From NCBI GenBank assembly GCA_045647345.1, contig JAZRMG010000181.1, positions 1 through 56,297 on the forward strand: a stretch of 56,297 nt of DNA, given 5' to 3'. Position 1 is the stretch's first letter. Every line of letters starts with the position of its first letter. Under the pieces are notes generated by a model. The model did not search any database, had not been told where the DNA came from, and saw only the letters and a program-made list of their open reading frames with translations. Source of the DNA: UBA1189 sp045647345 (lineage in GTDB: Bacteria; Bacteroidota; Bacteroidia; Bacteroidales; Bacteroidaceae). Positions 41,296-49,753 of this stretch are shown here, in pieces. Made by a program: the position numbers and the translations under genes.

Positions 41296-43698
41296 ATGAT
41301 AAATTACGTCAACAACTCATTCGATAAAGTGCTGAAGCCGTGCGATGCTCAGCAATTTATGACCCTCACCCAAAGCGAGCAGACCGAGAAACTCATTCTC
41401 GGTCATCGCGCAGGGGAGAAGAATAGCAAGGCCAAGTTGCCTGCACTCACCTATATGGGCGTGCTCGACGAGGCCAAGTATAAGGAATATTTGAAGAAAT
41501 GCGAGGCGCAGGGCACCAAGCCGCTCGGCTCGCGTCGCATCGACTTCATGCGCCCCACGGGGCTCTTGATGCTCGACTTCGACCATGTACAGACCCCCTC
41601 CAACCTCCCCCTCTATGGGGAGGCTTCACAGGCATCGCGGACTATCATTGACTCTCCCGTGAAGTTGTGGGAGTATATCGTGAATGTTTATGATAATGTG
41701 GACTTGCCCCTTACTGAGTGGGTCTGTCTCGCCCACATCACGCCCAGCGGCGATGGCTTGCGTGTGGTAGTGAAGCGCACCGAGGGCACTACCATCGAGC
41801 AGGAGCAGTACGAATGGTGCAAGGCAATGAAACTCGATGCCGTAGGTATCAAGCCCGATGCCGCGTGCAAGGACATCTCGCGCCTGTCGTTCGCTCCCAT
41901 GCAGAAGGAAATCTTGTATTACAACCCCTCACTGCTCTTTGCCCCACTGCCCGAAGCGAAGGATTACCCCGATGGTTCCATCTTTGGAGTGTCTCCTGTC
42001 ATCCTGTGCAACGCGAAGGATCTCGCAGAGTGTAATGGTGAGAATGGCTTGCAAGGTCCCTGCGCGGGATCCTTCGCATCCGCTCAGGATGACACGAAGG
42101 GTGCGGTTTCTTTCCCCACAGACTACAATGGAGTGGAATATGAGGAGATTGTCCGTCGCCTCGAAGAACAGCTTGGCGGCCGCCCCGAGCATGGCGCGCG
42201 CAACTCGTTCATCTTCTCCATGGCCTGTAACCTGCGCTACATCTGCAATGACGATGCCGCATGGATAGCTCAGATACTCCCCACCTATGGCGAAGACCCG
42301 CAGAAGCAGCGCGCCACCATTCAGAGTGCTGTGAACCGCCCCATGAGTCGCACCATGCCCGAGACCATGAGTCGCGCCATCCGTATCGCCAAACTGGGAG
42401 CCGAGGTGGATAAATCAGAAATCAGAAATCATAAATCAGAATTGCCACCGGCAATGCCATCGGCTTTGCCGGAGCTAATGGAACTGCTCACCTCACGCAC
42501 GCCCGACAAGATGCGTGCTGCCGTGGCCATGAGTGTGTTCCCACCGCTCGGTGCTCACCTGCAGGATGTGAAGTTTACCTATTGGGATGGCCGCGACTAC
42601 GAACCCTCGTTTATGAATGTGCTCGCCGCTCCGCTCTCGGCAGGTAAGAGCGCCGTAAACATCCCCATCGACTATCTCATTGCCGACATCGAGGCGCGCG
42701 ACGAGGTGGCACGCGAGAAGGAGGCTGCGTGGAAGGAGCGCTGCGCCACACTGAAGACCACCGAGGATAAGCCTGCGCGTCCCAAGGGATTGAGCGTGCA
42801 AGTGCTCTCGTCGGATATGACCAATGCTGCCTTCGTGCAGCGACTCTCCGATGCCGAGGGTAAGTTCCTCTACACGCAGATGGACGAGATAGAACTGCTC
42901 AACGGCCTCAAGGCCAACGGCTCCTCTGACGTGGTGAGTGCCATCTTGCGACTCGCCTTCGACTGCGGCAAGTATGGTCAGGAGCGCGTGGCCTCGAACG
43001 CCATCAACGCCAAGGTGCGCGTGCGGTGGAACTGGAATGCCTCGACCACCATACAGCGCGTGCGCAAGTATTTTGCCAAGAACATTGCCGATGGTACCCT
43101 CTCGCGCCTCTCCTTCGCCACCATCATCAAGGACGAGGATGACTGGGGCGAGCAGCGCCCCAAGTTCGCGCAGTATGGGCAGCCCTTTGCCGATGCCCTG
43201 CAGCCCTATATCGACCGCCTGTGTACCTGCTCGGGTACGCTCGTGTGCCCCGAAGCCATCGCGTGGGCTGAGCAGATGTGTGATGAGCAGGTCGCCTATG
43301 CTCGCGAGATAGACGACCGCACCTATGCGCAGTTCTCGTTCCGCTCGGTGCTCATGGGCTTCTACCGCGCCATGCTGCTCTACATCGCCCACGGCATGCA
43401 GTGGTCGGGCGAGATTGCCGAGTTTGCCGCATGGAGCGTGCGCTACGACATGTGGTGCAAGATGCGTTTCTTCAGCGACATGATGCACAAGGATATGGAA
43501 GAGGAGCGCTCTGCCGTGCAGCGTGGCCCCGTATCACTGCTCGCCCTGCTGCCGCAGGAGTTTACCAAGCAGCAAGTGCAAGAGGTGCGCGTGGCGCAGG
43601 GGATGAGTCCGAATCCGAAAAATATGCTGAACTCTTGGAAGCAACGCGGATACATTGTTCTTGATCATGAGCGAGGCGTATATATGAAGTGTAAATAG
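41296..43698 (+). CDS. BT4734/VirE-N and DUF3987 primase-helicase-like protein
   Basis: An 800-residue protein. Residues about 10-215 match the BT4734-like N-terminal (VirE_N) domain (FDKVLKPCDAQQF, LPALTYMG, GLLMLDFDHV, DGLRVVVK, DISRLSFAP). About 275-370 resemble a primase C-terminal helical region (NSFIFSMACNLRYICND). From about 390 the DUF3987 helicase-like domain follows, with a Walker-A-like LSAGKS (near 445) and a Walker-B-like YTQMDEIEL. Two palindromic repeats (41604-41623, 41997-42094) and one AT-rich short repeat (42411-42443) lie inside the reading frame without breaking it, the second adding about 33 residues near 235-267. The protein may prime or unwind DNA in phage or plasmid replication; it is common, with unknown function, in Bacteroidales. 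Confidence 0.87.
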   Translation: MINYVNNSFDKVLKPCDAQQFMTLTQSEQTEKLILGHRAGEKNSKAKLPALTYMGVLDEAKYKEYLKKCEAQGTKPLGSRRIDFMRPTGLLMLDFDHVQTPSNLPLYGEASQASRTIIDSPVKLWEYIVNVYDNVDLPLTEWVCLAHITPSGDGLRVVVKRTEGTTIEQEQYEWCKAMKLDAVGIKPDAACKDISRLSFAPMQKEILYYNPSLLFAPLPEAKDYPDGSIFGVSPVILCNAKDLAECNGENGLQGPCAGSFASAQDDTKGAVSFPTDYNGVEYEEIVRRLEEQLGGRPEHGARNSFIFSMACNLRYICNDDAAWIAQILPTYGEDPQKQRATIQSAVNRPMSRTMPETMSRAIRIAKLGAEVDKSEIRNHKSELPPAMPSALPELMELLTSRTPDKMRAAVAMSVFPPLGAHLQDVKFTYWDGRDYEPSFMNVLAAPLSAGKSAVNIPIDYLIADIEARDEVAREKEAAWKERCATLKTTEDKPARPKGLSVQVLSSDMTNAAFVQRLSDAEGKFLYTQMDEIELLNGLKANGSSDVVSAILRLAFDCGKYGQERVASNAINAKVRVRWNWNASTTIQRVRKYFAKNIADGTLSRLSFATIIKDEDDWGEQRPKFAQYGQPFADALQPYIDRLCTCSGTLVCPEAIAWAEQMCDEQVAYAREIDDRTYAQFSFRSVLMGFYRAMLLYIAHGMQWSGEIAEFAAWSVRYDMWCKMRFFSDMMHKDMEEERSAVQRGPVSLLALLPQEFTKQQVQEVRVAQGMSPNPKNMLNSWKQRGYIVLDHERGVYMKCK
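41997..42094. repeat. REP-like palindrome inside the BT4734-like gene
   Basis: TGTCATCCTG (41997-42006) is inverted as CAGGATGACA (42085-42094), enclosing GCGAAGGATC and GGATCCTTCGC. It is read through in frame and encodes residues of low relevance to the family (VILCNAKDLAE to FASAQDD). Confidence 0.8.
42411..42443. repeat. AAATCAGAAATC short repeat inside the BT4734-like gene
   Basis: TAAATCAGAAATC with AGAAATC and ATAAATCAGAA units, almost the same as in iorA at 55659-55685. It codes the DKSEIRNHKSEL stretch between two domains. Confidence 0.75.
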
Positions 43699-43737
43699 GT
43701 ATACAGATACAGTATACAGTTAATATGCTCTCAATAA

Positions 43738-43986
43738 ATGTGTATTATGCTAAACGTTCCTGCAATTATGGCGAGATTTGAGATTCTAACCTATGGCTAC
43801 GGCGAATTGGCCGAGGCGTATTACCCCGATAGGGAGTATAGCACCGCTGTCCGCCTCTTCCATAAAGACCTGCACTGCACGCGCGGCTTGTGGGGTGCCC
43901 TACAGAAGCAGGGCTACAAGGAGGGCGACCGCATCTTTACAAGGGCGCAAGTGAAGACTATAGTCAAGTACCTGGGCGACCCGTAA
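43738..43986 (+). CDS. DUF4248 family protein
   Basis: An 82-residue protein; ATGs at 43747 and 43768 are alternative starts, and family members usually begin close to MxxFEIxTYG, favouring 43768. The sequence FEILTYGYGELAEAYYPDREYSTAVRLFHKDL, LWGALQKQGYKEGDRIFTRAQVKTIVKYLGDP fits DUF4248, a Bacteroidetes family that looks like a small helical DNA-binding domain (excisionase-like). DUF4248 genes commonly lie beside BT4734/DUF3987 genes, as here, 40 bases downstream. Its function is unknown. A hairpin (44028-44053) follows. Confidence 0.82.
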   Translation: MCIMLNVPAIMARFEILTYGYGELAEAYYPDREYSTAVRLFHKDLHCTRGLWGALQKQGYKEGDRIFTRAQVKTIVKYLGDP

Positions 43987-44027
43987 TATAAAGTTTGTAT
44001 ATTTGTTTTTAGAGATTTGTTTTGGGG

Positions 44028-44053
44028 TGCGCTCTGCTGTGAAGCAGGGCGCA
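44028..44053. terminator. 11-bp hairpin after the DUF4248 gene
   Basis: TGCGCTCTGCT (44028-44038) pairs with AGCAGGGCGCA (44043-44053) around a GTGA loop, with one G-U pair. No T tract follows. Confidence 0.5.
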
Positions 44054-44139
44054 TCTTGCTACTATGAGCGGCAGCTACGGCAACCTGTATAAAAAAGTAA
44101 GTAACCAGGCATAGTCTTCGCCAAATCGAAAAATTAGCT

Positions 44140-44147
44140 TATCTTTG
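44140..44147 (+). promoter_or_regulatory. Probable -7 promoter box of the outer-membrane protein gene
   Basis: TATCTTTG matches TAnnTTTG; a near-consensus TTCG lies 19 bases upstream (44117-44120). The start codon is 42 bases downstream. Confidence 0.5.
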
Positions 44148-44188
44148 TCCCGTAATTTATTAACTTTTTAATCTGTTTTGACAAGGAC

Positions 44189-44929
44189 ATGAAGAAAAAC
44201 AATGTATTAGCTATTCTATGCGCTCTTCTTCTCGGGGGCTCTGTGGCTCCGCTTGGTGCGCAGGAGCGTGGTGACTGGTCTATGACCGTAGGTGCCGATG
44301 CCGTGAGCAGTTTCCTGTGGCGTGGATTTGATATGGCAGGACCAAGTGTTCAGCCCTCGGCCTACATTGACTATGAAGGTGAAGAGTGGTCGGTAAGTAT
44401 GGGTGCGTGGGGCAGCAAAGCGCTACAGAAGGGCGAATACAACGAGTGGGACCTCTCTGTGGAGGCTACGTGGCGCAACATCACGCTCTCGCTGGCCAAC
44501 TATCGTGAGTATTATGGTGCAGCATTTGATGATAACTACCTCGACCTGGGCCTCAGTGTCACACTGAGTGAAGATATCCCTGTCACCTTCTCGTGGTACT
44601 CTATCGTGAACCATCTTGATGGTGGCGTATGGGACGGTAGTGACCGCTTCCATTGGGCCGACGCCTTCCCCTCATACTTTGAGGTGAGCTACGACTTCTC
44701 CCTCTCGGTGGTCGACTGTACCGTGGCAGCCGGTGTGCTCCCCTTCGGGTCGGACTATTACGGCAACGATGCCTTTGGCGTATGTAACCTGGGTCTCAGT
44801 GCCGGGCACGAGTTTGAACTTAGGCATGGTGGCACGCTCCCCGTGGCTGCTCAGGTGATGTATAACCCCATGGGACGTGATTGCTTCTGGGGGGTAAGCG
44901 TGGGCTACTACTTCACGTGGGACTGGTAA
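44189..44929 (+). CDS. Predicted outer-membrane beta-barrel protein
   Basis: A 246-residue exported protein (signal ends PLGAQ). The mature part is made of alternating hydrophobic/polar strands (DWSMTVGADAVSSFLWRGFDM, EWSVSMGAWGS, NITLSLANYREYYG, FEVSYDFSLSV and others) and ends GYYFTWDW with a terminal aromatic residue, typical of an outer-membrane barrel of about 10 to 12 strands. The opening SSFLWRGF resembles the TIGR02001-type barrel family, but this is uncertain. No transport substrate can be proposed. It has its own promoter and ends at a strong hairpin shared with a convergent gene. Confidence 0.75.
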   Translation: MKKNNVLAILCALLLGGSVAPLGAQERGDWSMTVGADAVSSFLWRGFDMAGPSVQPSAYIDYEGEEWSVSMGAWGSKALQKGEYNEWDLSVEATWRNITLSLANYREYYGAAFDDNYLDLGLSVTLSEDIPVTFSWYSIVNHLDGGVWDGSDRFHWADAFPSYFEVSYDFSLSVVDCTVAAGVLPFGSDYYGNDAFGVCNLGLSAGHEFELRHGGTLPVAAQVMYNPMGRDCFWGVSVGYYFTWDW

Positions 44930-44952
44930 GGGTCTAAAAAAAAAGAAAAGAA

Positions 44953-44985
44953 AAAGAGGGTGTGCAATTGCATACCCTCTTTGCT
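44953..44985. terminator. Bidirectional terminator between convergent genes
   Basis: AAAGAGGGTGTGCAA (44953-44967) pairs almost perfectly with TTGCATACCCTCTTT (44968-44982). The stem has A-rich bases before and T-rich bases after, so it can work on both strands. Confidence 0.8.
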
Positions 44986-45000
44986 TGTATGTGTATAGGC

Positions 45001-45576
45001 TTATTGGGCCAGCAGGCTATCAATCGTAGCTACTAAATCGTTGAACTCAGGCTCCACGAATCGGCGGGTGAGCTTTACGATGCGGCCGTCGCGGTCGATG
45101 AGTACGTTGCGTGTGATGCCTGACTTGCGCAAGGCATAGCTGGCAAAGACGTCGCCTCGCTCGTCGAGAAGCATGGGGTAGGTGGTGCCCAGTTGAGCGG
45201 TGTATGCCTCGACCACTTCGGCGGGCTCCTCGCGGTCTACACCTACGAGCACAAAGCTTGTGTTGTCTTTATGGGGTTGCCATATGCGGCTCTCGATATG
45301 GGGCATCTCATTGCGGCAGATGCCACACCAACTGGCGGTGAACTGTAGCATCACGACCTTGCCGCGCAAGGACGAAAGTGTGAACTCTGTGCCGTCGGTG
45401 TACTTCAACGTGAAGTCGGGAGCCATATCACCTACCTTTACCAGATATTCGTGCTCGTACACGATCGTGTCTGTCGTTGTGACAGGCTCTGTAATGGGTG
45501 CATCGCTCTTCTTGTCGAGATTATTACATGCGGTGATCGTTGCGAGTGCCGCCATCAGTAATGCTGTCTTTTTCAT
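45001..45576 (-). CDS. TlpA-like thioredoxin-fold lipoprotein
   Basis: A 191-residue lipoprotein (Cys17 in ITAC) with a thioredoxin-like domain (about residues 45-190) of the AhpC/TSA-TlpA type: GDMAPDFTLKYTDGTEFTLSSLRGKVVMLQFTASWCGIC carries the redox WCGIC motif. A cis-Pro region (ITRNVLID) follows. Such proteins reduce or exchange disulfides in the envelope, for example in cytochrome c maturation or oxidative defence. It is convergent with the outer-membrane barrel gene and divergent from pepT. The partner is unknown. Confidence 0.9.
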   Translation of the reverse strand: MKKTALLMAALATITACNNLDKKSDAPITEPVTTTDTIVYEHEYLVKVGDMAPDFTLKYTDGTEFTLSSLRGKVVMLQFTASWCGICRNEMPHIESRIWQPHKDNTSFVLVGVDREEPAEVVEAYTAQLGTTYPMLLDERGDVFASYALRKSGITRNVLIDRDGRIVKLTRRFVEPEFNDLVATIDSLLAQ

Positions 45577-45753
45577 ACCTTATTATATATTGTCGGGGTT
45601 TGCGTGTTTGCGTTTCTGCGGCGAAATTAGTAAAAATATCGGTATCAGAGGCGTTTTTTGCACGAAAAAATGGTTTGTGGCAGTTAGGGGCCTTCCTTTT
45701 TATCATAGTGGTTGGAATTGATGAAGACGGGCAATTTTTTTTGTTCTAATATT

Positions 45754-45783
45754 TTTGCATCTGCTAAAGATGTTGTATCTTAG
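45754..45783 (+). promoter_or_regulatory. Possible pepT promoter
   Basis: TTTG (45754-45757) and TATCTTAG (45776-45783, one mismatch to TAnnTTTG) are 18 bases apart. A TATTTTTG at 45750-45757 is an alternative -7 box. Confidence 0.35.
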
Positions 45784-45794
45784 CGTCCATAAAT

Positions 45795-47027
45795 ATGGAA
45801 GATATGGATTTGATCAGTCGTTTTATGCGCTATGTGCGCGTCAATACAGAGTCGGCCGAAGATGCCGGAGTGACGCCCAGTACCCCGGGACAAATGGAGT
45901 TTGTGCAGATGTTGCGCACGGAACTGGAGGCTATGGGGCTCGAGGAGATTACCCTTGACGAGTATGGCTACCTGTTTGCCACCTTACCTGCCAATACCTC
46001 ACGTACGGTACCTACTGTCGGATTTATTGCTCACGTGGATACGAGTCCTGATGTGACAGGCAAGGATGTGAAGCCACGTATCGTGGAGAACTACAATGGC
46101 ACCGATATCGTGCTATCGACCGAGGAGCATACGGTGCTCTCGACGGAGGAGTTTCCCGAACTGCTGCGCTACGTGGGCAATGACCTCATCGTGACTGACG
46201 GACGTACGCTACTCGGTGCCGACGATAAGGCTGGTGTGGCCGAAATAGTGTCGGCCATCGCTTACCTGCAGGCACATCCCGAAATTGAGCATGGAAAGAT
46301 ACGCATAGGATTCAATCCTGACGAAGAGATCGGACTGGGAGCTCATAAGTTTGATGTGAAACTGTTTGGCTGCGACTGGGCTTATACAATGGACGGTGGC
46401 GAGGTAGGCGAACTGGAATATGAGAATTTCAATGCTGCTTCGGCTCGCATCACGATTAATGGACGCAACGTGCATCCTGGCTATGCTAAAGGCAAGATGC
46501 TCAACTCGATGCGTGTGGCTGCAGAGCTGATGGGTATGTTGCCTAAGAACGAAGTCCCCGAATGTACAGAGGGCTACGAAGGGTTCTACCACTTGGTGGG
46601 GCTGAAGGGTGGGGTAGAGCAGACCACACTCAGCTATATCATACGTGATCATAGCGCAGAGATATTCGCTAAGCGCAAGGACTTGATGCAGACGTGTGTG
46701 CAGCAACTCAACAAGAAATATGGTGCGGGTACCGCTACGATAGAGCTCACTACGCAGTATGCCAATATGCGTGAGGTGATAGAGCCGATGATGTATGTAG
46801 TCGATATCGCCTGTCAGGCTATGCGCGAGGTGGGAGTAGAGCCCAAGATTAAGCCTATACGTGGTGGCACGGACGGTGCGCAGCTCTCCTTCAAGGGGTT
46901 GCCTTGCCCTAACATCTTTGCTGGCGGTGTTAACTTCCATAGCCGTTATGAGTTTGTGCCAGTGCAGTCTATGGAAAAAGCTATGATGACCATCGTAAAG
47001 ATTGCCGAGATAGTGGGCAAGAGGTGA
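45795..47027 (+). CDS. pepT: Peptidase T (tripeptide aminopeptidase)
   Basis: A 410-residue M20-family zinc enzyme that removes the N-terminal residue from tripeptides in the cytoplasm. Signature segments are FIAHVDTSPD (zinc His and Asp), LLGADDKAGVAEI (bridging Asp), FNPDEEIGLGAH (catalytic Glu and ligand Glu), YTMDGGEVGELEYENFNAA, and RGGTDGAQLSFKGLPCPNIFAGG with a late His (NFHSRYEF). The length is standard. An ATG at 45804 is an alternative start. A HIT gene follows after 61 bases. Confidence 0.96.
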   Translation: MEDMDLISRFMRYVRVNTESAEDAGVTPSTPGQMEFVQMLRTELEAMGLEEITLDEYGYLFATLPANTSRTVPTVGFIAHVDTSPDVTGKDVKPRIVENYNGTDIVLSTEEHTVLSTEEFPELLRYVGNDLIVTDGRTLLGADDKAGVAEIVSAIAYLQAHPEIEHGKIRIGFNPDEEIGLGAHKFDVKLFGCDWAYTMDGGEVGELEYENFNAASARITINGRNVHPGYAKGKMLNSMRVAAELMGMLPKNEVPECTEGYEGFYHLVGLKGGVEQTTLSYIIRDHSAEIFAKRKDLMQTCVQQLNKKYGAGTATIELTTQYANMREVIEPMMYVVDIACQAMREVGVEPKIKPIRGGTDGAQLSFKGLPCPNIFAGGVNFHSRYEFVPVQSMEKAMMTIVKIAEIVGKR

Positions 47028-47088
47028 TGCCTTCTGACGGCTACCTGTGTGCTTGCAATATATTTTATAAACTCAAAAATGAAGAGAA

Positions 47089-47514
47089 ATGTATAGCGAT
47101 CCTAAAGATTGTCTCTATTGCCAGAACAATGAGACCCTTCACAATCTGATGATTGAAATCTGTCACCTCCGTGTGTCACGTCTTTTCCTGTTTAAGGAGC
47201 AGACCTATCACGGCCGTTGCCTTGTAGCGTATGACAAGCATGTGAACGACCTTAACGAGCTCTCTGATGAGGAACGTAATGCCTTCATGGCCGATGTGGC
47301 CCAGGCTACCCGTGCTATGCAGAAGGCTTTCAATCCGGAAAAGATCAACTATGGTGCTTATAGCGACAAACTCTGTCACTTGCACTTTCATCTAGCACCC
47401 AAGTATGTCGATGGTCCCGACTATGGAGGTACGTTCCAAATGAACCCTGGCAAGGTGTATCTCTCCGATGAGGAGTATGCCCAGCTTGTCGAGGCGGTAA
47501 AGGCTTGTTTGTAA
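47089..47514 (+). CDS. HIT-family protein
   Basis: A 141-residue histidine-triad protein, a family of nucleotide hydrolases or transferases acting on adenylated or dinucleoside substrates. The N-terminal CLYC with a nearby Cys/His set could bind zinc. The triad HLHFHLAP, HxHxHxx, is near residue 103. The substrate is not known. It is probably cotranscribed with pepT and ends at a strong terminator. Confidence 0.9.
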   Translation: MYSDPKDCLYCQNNETLHNLMIEICHLRVSRLFLFKEQTYHGRCLVAYDKHVNDLNELSDEERNAFMADVAQATRAMQKAFNPEKINYGAYSDKLCHLHFHLAPKYVDGPDYGGTFQMNPGKVYLSDEEYAQLVEAVKACL

Positions 47515-47543
47515 CAAGTGCGTTTGCTGAAAGAAGAAAAAAC

Positions 47544-47578
47544 AACTCCCGACTTTCACAATGGAAGTCGGGAGTTTT
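47544..47578 (+). terminator. Terminator after the HIT gene
   Basis: A 12-bp stem AACTCCCGACTT/AAGTCGGGAGTT (47544-47555 and 47565-47576) is followed by TTTTCTTAT. Confidence 0.85.
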
Positions 47579-47601
47579 CTTATAGCATTGTAGGGTAAGG
47601 G

Positions 47602-48033
<432 letters not shown>

Positions 48034-48048
48034 GTGTTTAGTTCACCT

Positions 48049-48612
48049 TTAACCTTTCTTATTATACTGATTCATGGTGATGGTGATACCTGCGAGGCAG
48101 AAGCTCTTGACGATGTCGCACGCCGTGGGGAGCTGCTTCTCGATGATGGCCTCATCTTCGGCGCTGAACTTGCCGAGCACAAAGTCGGCCTGCGCACCAC
48201 GGGGAAAGTCGTTGCCGATACCGAACTTCAGTCGGGCATAGCCTTGACCGATGAGCTGGGCGATGTGCTTCAGTCCATTGTGGCCGCCATCGCTACCCTT
48301 GGCCCTCAGTCGCAGGGTGCCGGTGGGCAGTGAGAGGTCGTCGACCACTACGAGCAGGTTCTCGGTGGGGATGTTCTCTTTCTCCAGCCAATAGCGCACG
48401 GCATTGCCGCTGAGGTTCATGAAAGTGGTGGGCTTGAGCAGCACGATTTGGGCATTCTTGACACGCATTTGTGCCACGAAGCCGTAGCGCTTGTCCTCCC
48501 ACACGGCACCTGCAGCGCTGGCAAGGGCATCTACCACACGAAACCCTATGTTGTGACGTGTGCCGTCGTACTCATAGCCCGGGTTGCCGAGGCCTACGAT
48601 AAGGTATTTCAT
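48049..48612 (-). CDS. pth: Peptidyl-tRNA hydrolase
   Basis: A 187-residue enzyme that frees tRNA from prematurely released peptidyl-tRNA. It opens MKYLIVGLGNPGYEYDGTRHNIGF, with catalytic His20 and the preceding Asn10. Also present are KPTTFMNLSG, VVVDDLSLPTG and GSDGGHNGLKHI, all family signatures. The length is normal. It is 15 bases from hslR and 89 bases from rplY, in a minus-strand cluster of translation genes. Confidence 0.97.
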   Translation of the reverse strand: MKYLIVGLGNPGYEYDGTRHNIGFRVVDALASAAGAVWEDKRYGFVAQMRVKNAQIVLLKPTTFMNLSGNAVRYWLEKENIPTENLLVVVDDLSLPTGTLRLRAKGSDGGHNGLKHIAQLIGQGYARLKFGIGNDFPRGAQADFVLGKFSAEDEAIIEKQLPTACDIVKSFCLAGITITMNQYNKKG

Positions 48613-48701
48613 CTGTTTCTTCCTTTTCTTATAAATGAAAGGGTTGAAAGCTGGGACCTACATCCGCAACCCTCAACCCTTAAGGTTTAATCACTCTCTG
48701 A

Positions 48702-49277
48702 TTACTTCTTGCCGTTGGCAGCCTCACGTGAAGCACGTGTAGCAGCTACGCTACATACAACGGTCTGAGCGGGAGTAACGAGCTCGAGACCCTCGAATGA
48801 GAGCTCACCTACCTTGATAGACTTGCCGAGGCCAAGCTCAGTTACGTCTACGGTCAACTTCTCGGGGATGTTAGCGTATACAGCCTTCACCTTGATCTTG
48901 CGGATAGCCTGCTGAAGCTTACCACCAAGCTTAACACCAGCTGCGAGACCAGTGAGAACGGTGGGAACCTCCATTACGATAGCCTTGTCCTCAACGATCT
49001 GGAGGAAGTCCATGTGAAGGATGGTATCCTTAACGGGGTGGAACTGGATGTCCTTCAATACAGCCTTGCACTCAACACCATCGATGGTGAGGTTTACTAC
49101 ATGGATGTCGGGAGTGTAAACGAGCTTGCGTACAGCGTCAGTGGTTACAGCGAAAGCCTTAGCCTCCTTCTCGATTCCGTACAGGATGCAAGGAATACCG
49201 TTGTTCTTACGGAGCTCGTTAGTGCTCTTCTTACCTACTTCAGTGCGTGAAGTACCTTTCAAATCAAATGATTTCAT
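48702..49277 (-). CDS. rplY: Ribosomal protein bL25 (Ctc type)
   Basis: A 191-residue 50S protein that binds 5S rRNA. Residues 1-95 are the L25 domain (LKGTSRTEVGKKSTNELRKNNGIPCILYG, DIQFHPVKDTILHMDFLQI). The rest is the TL5/Ctc C-terminal beta domain. It is first in the rplY-pth-hslR series and has a good promoter at 49382-49413, leaving a leader of about 100 bases. Confidence 0.97.
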   Translation of the reverse strand: MKSFDLKGTSRTEVGKKSTNELRKNNGIPCILYGIEKEAKAFAVTTDAVRKLVYTPDIHVVNLTIDGVECKAVLKDIQFHPVKDTILHMDFLQIVEDKAIVMEVPTVLTGLAAGVKLGGKLQQAIRKIKVKAVYANIPEKLTVDVTELGLGKSIKVGELSFEGLELVTPAQTVVCSVAATRASREAANGKK

Positions 49278-49381
49278 GTTTGTTTCTTTTTTTAATGTGT
49301 TACTCTAAATTAAGTTCTCTCTCAATTCGCCATCACACGATGTAAGAGCGCCTTCACGAGGTGCTCTACGAAAAGCGGGTG

Positions 49382-49413
49382 CAAAATTAGTGCAAACCGA
49401 GCGAAAATGCAAA
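49382..49413 (-). promoter_or_regulatory. Predicted rplY promoter
   Basis: On the minus strand TAATTTTG (49382-49389) and TTTG (49410-49413) are 20 bases apart, a full match to the consensus. The sequence between them contains TTTCGCTCGGTTTGCAC, which recurs in the repeats upstream. Confidence 0.65.
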
Positions 49414-49574
49414 TTTATTTGCGATTTTCCGAGGTGCAGCCTAATTTCAGGCTACGAAGTAGGCTAAAGGTAGTGCAAACCGAGCGAAACCTTCAAGCTG
49501 CGAAGCAGATTAAAATTAGTGCAAACCGAGCGAAACCCACAGTCTGCGAAGTAGACTAAAGGTAGTGCACCAAC
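49388..49574. repeat. Tandem copies of a promoter-like segment with small hairpins
   Basis: TAGTGCAAACCGAGCGAAA occurs at 49388-49406, 49471-49489 and 49517-49535, with a degraded copy at 49563. Between the copies lie CTACGAAGTAG, CTGCGAAGCAG and CTGCGAAGTAG, each able to form a four-bp stem. The 280 bases up to the DUF3276 gene hold no other gene. Confidence 0.7.
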
Positions 49575-49753
49575 GCATGAGCAAACAAGAGTCAAGCTCG
49601 CTTGAACACTTCCGGCGAACGAGAAGAAAGAAAACAACGTTGATCAGCGTCAATAACGAAAAAGTGAAGAGTACAAGTGGAACGGTGCATGAAACTTCTT
49701 TGCAGCAACGTTCAATTCCGAAAGAGCGGAATTCTATGAGGCATTTCCAGGAA

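Noticed and set aside
33691..43986. Complete prophage
   Set aside because: No integrase, portal, capsid, terminase or tail genes were found, and gene orientation changes within the block.
44064..44114. 16-codon ORF after the DUF4248 gene
   Set aside because: Too short and without any pattern; it starts just after a hairpin and has no supporting context.
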